Positions 57,864-64,000 of a stretch of DNA of 64,000 nucleotides are shown here, one piece after another. Numbering within the stretch: the first letter of the stretch is position 1; each line of letters starts with the position of its first letter. The translations under genes were made by a program, and so were the position numbers. The stretch is from Anaerolineales bacterium. Its GTDB lineage: Bacteria > Chloroflexota > Anaerolineae > Anaerolineales > Villigracilaceae. Under the pieces are notes generated by a model. That model made no database searches. It was not told the DNA's origin and worked only from the letters and a program-made list of their open reading frames with translations. The DNA is taken from assembly GCA_016934715.1 (NCBI GenBank), contig JAFGSI010000028.1, forward strand, positions 124,001-188,000, written 5' to 3'.

Positions 57864-60800
57864 TCATGGAGATCTCGGTGAAAGCAGGTCAAGAGTGCCG
57901 CACGTCCATGATACGGATGCCGGCGCTGAAAAGAGAGAGGTATTCCCGGTAGGGTCGGTGACTGTTGTCGTGATCCCCAGGCCGGCCGGAAGGCATGGCC
58001 GCCCGAACAAAAAAGCGCCCGTGTCATCAGCAACCCGGCTATCCAGGTAATAGCGGCCTTCATCGCCGGCATCCGCAAACAACTCGACAGTACAGCCCGC
58101 ACAAGTTGTGCCCGAGATGCCTTGCGTGGGATCTGTTCCCAGCCTCGGCGGGGTCAATTGCCCGTTGCCGACTCCTGTCAAAACAATACCCGCGCCATCA
58201 TTGGAGTAAATGCTGTTCCGGCGGATTGTATTGCGAAGGCCATCCACCACCTCCAGGCCGTTCGAGCGGTTGTGTGCCACCGTGTTGCCCTGGATAAAAT
58301 TGATGCCCGTACCAGTGATCACAATGCCTGGTCCCGCATTGCCGAGCTGGATCGCTCCTCCTTGAGCGGTGCCGATCAGGTTGGCGAGCAGGAAACTTGA
58401 CGTCGAGCCGCTATTCAGGCTTATTCCTGGTCCTCCGTTGGCGGCAACAACGTTCCCCCGAACGACCGTTTCGCCGGCCGAGACAACCAAACCTTCATTC
58501 TGGTTGCCCAGGGCGCCCAGGCCTGATCCATCCGTGCCGATCAGGTTGCCCAGCACCAGATTTCCCACCGCATTCGAGCCGATGATCGACACCCCGATTG
58601 AATTGCCGCTGATCAGGTTGCCCTCTCCAGGTTGAGTCCCCCCGATGCGGTTAAAACTGGCTCCACCGAATCCAGCGCGCACACCGCCGTCATCGTTCGG
58701 GATAGACTGCGTGCCGCCGGCATCTGTGCCCAGCCGGTTGCCGATGATGATGTTGTAATCGCTTCCCTGATCTGAAATCCCCACCCCGACATCGCTGTTG
58801 CCGCTCGAGACGTTTGCCTGAACGAGGTTGGCGGCGGCGGCCAGCTCCATGGTGATGCCATTTCCGCGATTGCCCAGATCCCTGGTTCCCGTAACGTCGG
58901 TACCCACATAATTCCCGACCACCCAGTTGCGGCTGGTTCCCGATCCCATCATGGCAACGCCGGCGTAATAATTGTCGCAGATGATGTTACGCTGCCAATC
59001 CTCCAGCCCGCCGACCGTGTTGTCATGTGCTCCCCCATGGAGGAACAAACCGATATTTTCATTTCCCCAGGCGCTGGTGCCCGTCATGTCGGTGCCGATC
59101 AGGTTGCCGACAATCCAATTTCCGGAAGCCTCCTCACCCGCCACCATAATACCCATGTTACGATTGCCGCTGATCAGGTTGCCTTGCCCGATCGGTCCGG
59201 CCCCCTCGCCGCGGTCCCCGCCGATCGTGTTGTTTCGCCCCATCACCAGGATCGCTGAATGGGGGAAGCCGGTCAATTGTAAACCGCGCACGGTATTCCC
59301 ATTCGATGTAAGTGACAGGCCGTTGTCTCCTTCTTCAAGCTCACTGCCGTCGAGGATGACCCCTGCATTGCTCGCATCCAGAGTCACATTCCCGGGGAAG
59401 TGAGGTAACGGGGAAAGCAGCATGATCGCCACCGGATTTTCAGGCGGGAAAGTGGTGGGTGAAAAGTCGATGACGGTGCCACTTCTGGCATCCTGCAGAC
59501 AAGCCCGCACCGTTCCCGGACCGCTGTCGGCCGCGGAAGTAACCGTGCAGTTCGGTGCGGCTGCAGCAGCCCGGCCGGGCGGGCGTGAGGGTTCTCTGGA
59601 TTCGAAGAAGGAAGTCGTCCAACGGCCAACCGGAGGATCGTCAGGGATGGAAGCAAACCCTGCGGTATTGTTGGGCGTGAATTCAACCGAGAGAAGCTGG
59701 ACGGCAGGCATTTCGGGCAAGGAACCATGGCTCGGGGGTTCCCCATCCGCCGCGGGGGCCAGGATGACCAGACCGTTTGGACCATCCGCCAGGAAGACGT
59801 AATCATCACTGGTGACAACCCCGTGTGCTATTCCGATTGTGTCGAAACCACCGGTCAGCACGGGTTCGGTCGGGTCCGACACATCTGCCGTCTCCAATCC
59901 CTGGCCGGAGACCGCCAGGTAAGCGGTATTCCCCGTCACTGCGACGTCGTACAGTTCGCCCGGCGTGAAGACGTGCCCGAGGCCCCTGGGATGTGTCGGG
60001 TCGCTCACGTCGACTGTTCGCAGGATGTTATACTCCGCCAGATACGCGATGTTCCCCACCACAACGACATCCTGCGCGAAACTCCATTCGGTGGTGGATT
60101 GGCCCAACAGGGTTGGACTTGAGGGGTCCGACACATCGACCATCTTCAAGCCAGCGAACGAGGAGGCTACATAGGCAACGTCGCCGATGACCGACACGCC
60201 GACTGCTTCATGGCCATCTGCCGCCATCAGCTCGATCCGTGAAAGGAGGGCAGGGTGTAGCGGGTCGGCGACGCTGACCAGCTGAAGCCCGATCTCGTCG
60301 ACCAGATAAGCAATTCCATCCGTCACTTCAAGATCGCGGTACGCACCGTTCGGGAAAGGGGAAGGAAAAAGGGCGACGAGGGTGGGGTTGGCGAGGTTGG
60401 AAATGTCCACCACGCGCATCTCGCAACCGCCCGCCCGTCCGGCGAGATTCGCCACGTAGGCGAAATTCCCAACAACCTGCACGGCCAGCGCAAATCCGTG
60501 CGTGTCATAGGTGCCCACTTCAAGCGGGTGGGCGGCATCGGTGACATCCATGATCCGCAGCCCGTTATTTCCAGCCGCAACGTAGGAAAACTGCCCGGCA
60601 ACAACTACGCGGACTGCGTTGCCCAGTGAGTTGTACAGCCCGACCTGGACCGGATTCGCCGGGTTGCTCACGTCTACCGCGCGCACACCAAAATTGCGAT
60701 CAGCGATGAAGGCCATGTTCCCGGCGACAGACACGCTCCCGGCATGGCCCAGGTCGGGAGCGTGGGCGCCCAAAGTGCGCAGGCTGGCCGGATCCGCCAC

Positions 60801-61643
60801 GTCGACGATCCGGATGCCCCCCGCTGCATCCGCCACGTAGACACGCGTGCCGGACAGAACCACTCCGACGGCCCAGCCGGGAGTGGCCAGGACACCGTCC
60901 AGGGTCGGTTCTGTCGGGTCGGCCACGTTGACGACCTGCAGCCCGTTCCAACCGTCGGCAACGTAAGCAACTGTGGCGTTGGCGGCCACTCCATAGGCAT
61001 AGCCGGGGGTATCGACGGCGCCGGATTCAACGGGGTGGTCTGGATCCACTACGTCCACTACCAGCACCCCTGCAATCCCAGCTGCGAGGTAGGCATACTG
61101 CCCGTTTACGGAAACCCCGTAAGCATGTTCTGTCGAATACGCCGAGCTGATAGGCAATGGTTGTTCCGGGTCACTTATGTCGACGATTGCCAGGCCATAC
61201 GGTCCATCGGCGAGATATGCAGTATGCCCAACAACGACCACGCCCTCCGCATATCCGGGTGAATCCCATGCTCCGATTTCCACCGGGTGGGCAGGATCGC
61301 TGATGTCCACCACCCGCAGCCCGGCACTCCCTGCCGCTACATAGGCCAGATCGCTGCTTACCGTCACGTCCTGGACGAAATCTGCGAACTGGGCCGTGCC
61401 GCCTATTGGTTGCATCACGGCTGGATCGAGTGCATCGATGGAAACAAGCCGCGGGCCGACACCTGCGTATACGTAGCGTCCCTGTGAGACGACACCTTGC
61501 ACCGGGCCGCCGAATTGGCCAAGCACCTGCCAATCGGGAGAAGAGGAGTCCTGGATTGTCCCATGCAGAAGTTTTCCCGGGGAAGTGAGCATTAGGCACG
61601 TCAAGGTTGTAATCAGATACTTCCATCCTGTATGGCGCAGCAT
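57864..61643 (-). CDS. Large LVIVD-repeat / parallel beta-helix surface protein
   Basis: The 1259-residue secreted protein has an N-terminal signal (residues 8-22). Residues 30-640 contain about 14 LVIVD-type repeats (for example LRVVDISDPAHPVEIG and LAIVDISDPEQPLP), which fold as a beta-propeller. After a linker, a CSLREA-like start (CTVTSAADSGPGTVRACLQD, about residue 680) leads into right-handed parallel beta-helix repeats with many N-T-I-G-G and G-N-L-I-S-G-N units to about residue 1150. A final beta domain ends in SPRSP with no sorting motif. GGAGG precedes the ATG. It may bind carbohydrate or other cells. Confidence 0.75.
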   Translation of the reverse strand: MLRHTGWKYLITTLTCLMLTSPGKLLHGTIQDSSSPDWQVLGQFGGPVQGVVSQGRYVYAGVGPRLVSIDALDPAVMQPIGGTAQFADFVQDVTVSSDLAYVAAGSAGLRVVDISDPAHPVEIGAWDSPGYAEGVVVVGHTAYLADGPYGLAIVDISDPEQPLPISSAYSTEHAYGVSVNGQYAYLAAGIAGVLVVDVVDPDHPVESGAVDTPGYAYGVAANATVAYVADGWNGLQVVNVADPTEPTLDGVLATPGWAVGVVLSGTRVYVADAAGGIRIVDVADPASLRTLGAHAPDLGHAGSVSVAGNMAFIADRNFGVRAVDVSNPANPVQVGLYNSLGNAVRVVVAGQFSYVAAGNNGLRIMDVTDAAHPLEVGTYDTHGFALAVQVVGNFAYVANLAGRAGGCEMRVVDISNLANPTLVALFPSPFPNGAYRDLEVTDGIAYLVDEIGLQLVSVADPLHPALLSRIELMAADGHEAVGVSVIGDVAYVASSFAGLKMVDVSDPSSPTLLGQSTTEWSFAQDVVVVGNIAYLAEYNILRTVDVSDPTHPRGLGHVFTPGELYDVAVTGNTAYLAVSGQGLETADVSDPTEPVLTGGFDTIGIAHGVVTSDDYVFLADGPNGLVILAPAADGEPPSHGSLPEMPAVQLLSVEFTPNNTAGFASIPDDPPVGRWTTSFFESREPSRPPGRAAAAAPNCTVTSAADSGPGTVRACLQDARSGTVIDFSPTTFPPENPVAIMLLSPLPHFPGNVTLDASNAGVILDGSELEEGDNGLSLTSNGNTVRGLQLTGFPHSAILVMGRNNTIGGDRGEGAGPIGQGNLISGNRNMGIMVAGEEASGNWIVGNLIGTDMTGTSAWGNENIGLFLHGGAHDNTVGGLEDWQRNIICDNYYAGVAMMGSGTSRNWVVGNYVGTDVTGTRDLGNRGNGITMELAAAANLVQANVSSGNSDVGVGISDQGSDYNIIIGNRLGTDAGGTQSIPNDDGGVRAGFGGASFNRIGGTQPGEGNLISGNSIGVSIIGSNAVGNLVLGNLIGTDGSGLGALGNQNEGLVVSAGETVVRGNVVAANGGPGISLNSGSTSSFLLANLIGTAQGGAIQLGNAGPGIVITGTGINFIQGNTVAHNRSNGLEVVDGLRNTIRRNSIYSNDGAGIVLTGVGNGQLTPPRLGTDPTQGISGTTCAGCTVELFADAGDEGRYYLDSRVADDTGAFLFGRPCLPAGLGITTTVTDPTGNTSLFSAPASVSWTCGTLDLLSPRSP

Positions 61644-61714
61644 GCAATTCCTCCATATGAAAAGTATAGATTGTCGAACAGTGGATTCCGCAGAGGGTGA
61701 TCTGGATGGCATGC

Positions 61715-61747
61715 CAGGCGTGACAGGCGTGACAGGCGTGACAGGCG
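61715..61747. repeat. 9-bp tandem repeat upstream of the surface protein
   Basis: CAGGCGTGA is repeated three times and followed by CAGGCG. It lies about 70 bp upstream of the large surface protein gene, a position where slippage could change promoter spacing. Confidence 0.75.
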
Positions 61748-62147
61748 CTAGACCAAGCGGTGAGAGAAATCCATGTCTATCGAGCAAACCACCATCGATC
61801 TCGGTTACTTATGGCGGCCGTCCACTGGAGCCGGAATCATGTAATCGGACACCCTTCATGGACGGCCTGCCGTTCAATATTCTGGCGCAGAAATTCCACT
61901 CAGGAAGTGTATCTACTCGCACGCTCTCGTCAGCCACTCTGTAAGCAGCTCGGCTGTCGAAGTAGATACCAGGCATTCGGCAGCTTCCTGCCAATCATTC
62001 TCTCGTGATTAACCCATTTTCGATGCGGCGGTGCGACGCCGGGATCTGTGCGGGGCTGTTGGGCAACCGGCAGTCTTGCCGCTGTGGAGGACGGTGGTCA
62101 ACCATTGTTCTTCTCTCACCCGACGACCAACATTTCAGGTTCGCGGC

Positions 62148-62177
62148 AAGATTCCCTGGGCTTTGCCCGGGAGTCTT
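62148..62177 (-). terminator. Terminator of the FRG-domain gene
   Basis: AAGATTCCCTGGGC and GCCCGGGAGTCTT form a 13-bp stem with mismatches around a 3-nt loop, 17 nt beyond the stop codon at 62194. Confidence 0.6.
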
Positions 62178-62193
62178 TCTGCGTGCAGGGTTG

Positions 62194-62940
62194 TCACCCC
62201 AATTCGTATTTTGTCCGCAGCCAGCGGGCCAGGCCATCCAGATCGGGGAACAACTTATATTCATCGATTCCGGCCTGTTCGAGGAAGAGCCCGGCATCGA
62301 GGATCGCAGACTTGGGCAGATCAACTTTCTTTACATACCTTGGCGTGATCACTTCGAGCGGCCGGATATCGTTCCCGTGAATTGTGTAATAGCCCTGTTG
62401 GGCCTGCATCCGTGCGTTTCTCCACGGGCAGGCCATTGCCAGCGGTAGTTCGAAAGGTCCGGTTTCTGTTCGGACGAAGTCCCGCACGAAATCGTATTCC
62501 CCCTGGATGTCGAAATTGATGATCGCCTTCTCGCCGCTTGCGGCGTGCGTGAGTCGGAAGGGGTTCAGGACCCAGATGCACGGATTGGGTGCATCCCCCA
62601 CGATCGCAAAGTAGATGGCCACGGCCAGGGATGTGGTCCAATCGAGCAGACGGGTCGGGATCCCATAGTGCCGCATTTCGGCAAGCAGTTCCCACGACGA
62701 TTTCGATCGGTCGATCAGAAAACCACCGCGGGTGACGAAATCCTCATAGAGGTCGTTTTCATATGCTGGGCCATTCGAGTATCGGAGAAGCGATGGCAAC
62801 AGTTGCCATTCTGAATTTGAATGGCCGCGGAAGAACGCCGATCCAGGCGTTTTCGAGCACCCCAGTCTGGTTTGGGCGTGCCTGACCTGGGCCAGGAACG
62901 CCAACCACTCCTGGCTGTAGATTTGTGTTAGCTCTTCCAT
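62194..62940 (-). CDS. FRG domain protein
   Basis: The 248-residue protein has the FRG signature: SAFFRGHSNSEWQLLPSLLR (about residues 34-53) and MRHYGIPTRLLDWTTSLAVA (about residues 89-108), followed by an aromatic-rich C-terminal part with QQGYYTIHG. FRG domains occur in proteins of unknown activity, and some lie in defence islands, but no defence partner is seen here. There is no membrane segment. No clear ribosome-binding site lies before the ATG at 62940. Codon use does not differ visibly from its neighbours. Confidence 0.78.
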   Translation of the reverse strand: MEELTQIYSQEWLAFLAQVRHAQTRLGCSKTPGSAFFRGHSNSEWQLLPSLLRYSNGPAYENDLYEDFVTRGGFLIDRSKSSWELLAEMRHYGIPTRLLDWTTSLAVAIYFAIVGDAPNPCIWVLNPFRLTHAASGEKAIINFDIQGEYDFVRDFVRTETGPFELPLAMACPWRNARMQAQQGYYTIHGNDIRPLEVITPRYVKKVDLPKSAILDAGLFLEQAGIDEYKLFPDLDGLARWLRTKYELG

Positions 62941-63024
62941 GAATACGATCCTGCCATTCGTCCTGGACGAGGCGCATCCAGAAAATAAAGGCCGGGTTGT
63001 GTTGGTCGATGGCTCCGGGTGTAC

Positions 63025-64000
63025 CTACAAGCGGATCACGTTGCCGCAGAACTTGCACTTGACCACGTCCTGGCCGCGCAGGATCACCTGGTCGAGGGCC
63101 CCGCCGCAGGCCGGGCACTGGCTGGGTACCGACTTGACCTTGTCAACCTCGGCCTGATCGATGGCCACCGCCCGGGTCGGGTCGAATTCCTTGGCCTTGG
63201 CGCGCTGGATCAGGGCCTGCCACTCGTCGCACAGCGCCCAGATGTGCACGTTGACGATTTCTCGCCCAGTGCCCGGGGCAAAGCGGATCTCGAGATGATC
63301 CTCGTTCTTGAGCAGGCCCTTCTTGCTGGTCACGATCTTCTCCACCTGGGTTACCGGGGCCTCCCACTGTAATTCCTGGACGGTCTCTTTCTCTGTTGCG
63401 ATAAAGAGCATCTTCTTGGTTGCCACCTTTTCCTTGCGCTCGAAAAGCAGGCGCTGGTCGGTCAGGAACAGGATGCCCTCGGGGTCGGTTTTCTGTTCCT
63501 CGCCGGTCTTGCACCAGACTGCTTTGACGGCCGCGATTCCTCCCTCGGTGGGTAGAAGTTGGAAGGAGGCTTCCGACAGATTCTTGAGCATGCGCTCGAT
63601 TTCATCCAATCGGCGGCTGACCCGGTAGACCTGGTTGTTGAACTGGTCATACATGCCCGAAATGGTGCGCTGGGCAGCTTCAGCTTTGCTTTCCAGGGTT
63701 TCGACATTGGTTTTCAGGCTGACCAGCAGCGGTTTGGCCCGGGCCGGGTTGCTTTTCAGGCTGGCTATTTGTGACATCTGTACCTCCAGCGGGCGGATGG
63801 CGTTCTGCAGGCTGGTGGCCTGGGTGTTGATCTGCTGCTGGATCGAGGGGTAGAGTTTCTGCCATTGGCGGACGAAATCGGCCGCCTGGTCTTTGAGTTC
63901 TTTCTCGAAGACGTAACCACGCTCGCGCAGGCTGGCGATCCGCTGTGCCATGCCGTTGACCTTGGTCTGCAGGTCCTCGACAGAATCGCGGGCGTCGCTC
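63025..64000 (-). CDS. Coiled-coil / PH-like / zinc-ribbon protein (partial, 5' end outside window)
   Basis: The frame is open to the window edge, so the N-terminus is missing; about 324 codons are present. A coiled coil (about the first 150 visible residues) is followed by a beta-rich segment with AAVKAVWCKTGEEQ and GILFLTDQRLLFERKE, which resembles GRAM/PH-type folds. The C-terminus is a zinc ribbon with CPACGG and CKFCGN. There is no membrane segment in the visible part. It may be a scaffold or stress protein. The product is not recognised beyond these domains. Confidence 0.65.
   Translation of the reverse strand, partial: SDARDSVEDLQTKVNGMAQRIASLRERGYVFEKELKDQAADFVRQWQKLYPSIQQQINTQATSLQNAIRPLEVQMSQIASLKSNPARAKPLLVSLKTNVETLESKAEAAQRTISGMYDQFNNQVYRVSRRLDEIERMLKNLSEASFQLLPTEGGIAAVKAVWCKTGEEQKTDPEGILFLTDQRLLFERKEKVATKKMLFIATEKETVQELQWEAPVTQVEKIVTSKKGLLKNEDHLEIRFAPGTGREIVNVHIWALCDEWQALIQRAKAKEFDPTRAVAIDQAEVDKVKSVPSQCPACGGALDQVILRGQDVVKCKFCGNVIRL

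Larger units (their letters stand above)
61644..62193. other. Intergenic region without a recognisable gene
   Basis: These 550 bases hold a 9-bp tandem repeat (61715-61747), a loose inverted repeat GTATCTACT (61909-61917) / AGTAGATAC (61961-61969) and the terminator of the FRG gene at 62148-62177. No open frame here has a plausible start or product. Confidence 0.55.

Noticed and set aside
61909-61969. Inverted repeat GTATCTACT / AGTAGATAC as a mobile element end
   Set aside because: Only 9 bp match, no duplication flanks it and no second copy was noticed.
1-64000. CRISPR array
   Set aside because: No regularly spaced direct repeats of 25-40 bp were seen. The only clear tandem repeat is the 9-bp unit at 61715-61747.

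Overview
The window looks like a GC-rich Chloroflexota chromosome segment, most likely from an Anaerolineae-type bacterium. This is inferred from gene content: an Anaerolineae-style minimal Flp/Tad locus, a MalT-type regulator remnant, LVIVD/beta-helix surface proteins, DUF4332, DUF3597 and DAK2-like small proteins, and no outer-membrane or LPS genes. No rRNA or CRISPR array is present. There is one tRNA gene. Two genes run off the window ends.

Layout. 1-5.7 kb: minus-strand accessory genes (HerA-like ATPase, DUF4332, DAK2-like, DUF3597, an endonuclease/exonuclease/phosphatase protein, a frameshifted membrane protein). 5.8-9.5 kb: a plus-strand run with alanyl-tRNA editing, aldo/keto reductase, EamA transporter, a 49-residue membrane protein and a lipid kinase. 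9.7-20.2 kb: minus-strand tRNA-Val, LysM/M23 peptidase, MFS exporter, SRAP protein, SelB, a coiled-coil protein and a three-gene complex-I/Mrp-like membrane module without redox subunits. 20.3-24.6 kb: lipid kinase, PlsC, class II aldolase, a TtuB/TtuA-like tRNA thiolation pair and a queuosine-precursor-type transporter. 24.8-31.2 kb: EamA exporter, oligoendopeptidase F, AsnS, AspS. 31.5-35.8 kb: three overlapping polytopic membrane proteins of glycosyltransferase type. 35.9-44 kb: DegU/DegS-like two-component pair, Flp pilin, CpaB, CpaE, CpaF, TadB, TadC. 44.4-49.9 kb: HPF, FolE, FolB, Lgt-like, TlpA-like, DUF429, a double 4Fe-4S protein and a membrane protein.

The most unusual stretch is 48.1-57.2 kb. 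A small inverted-repeat element, a broken MalT-type regulator and an IS1182-like transposase remnant lie before a compact operon: ArsR-type regulator, octaheme cytochrome c (tetrathionate-reductase-like), a 933-residue protein fusing seven heme motifs, an EF-hand loop and a membrane cytochrome b, then two YeeE/YedE sulfur-transport halves, the second carrying a rhodanese-like domain without its cysteine. Two CRP-like sites 32 bp apart and several dyads precede the regulator. The arrangement suggests a quinol-linked multiheme reductase for an oxidised sulfur (or nitrogen) compound coupled to sulfur-species transport.

57.2-64 kb holds a lipoprotein, a 1259-residue LVIVD/beta-helix surface protein, an FRG-domain protein and a truncated coiled-coil/zinc-ribbon protein. 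Several first genes have a TATAAT-like -10 box only 6-9 nt before the start codon and no Shine-Dalgarno sequence, which points to leaderless transcripts beside ordinary Shine-Dalgarno genes.
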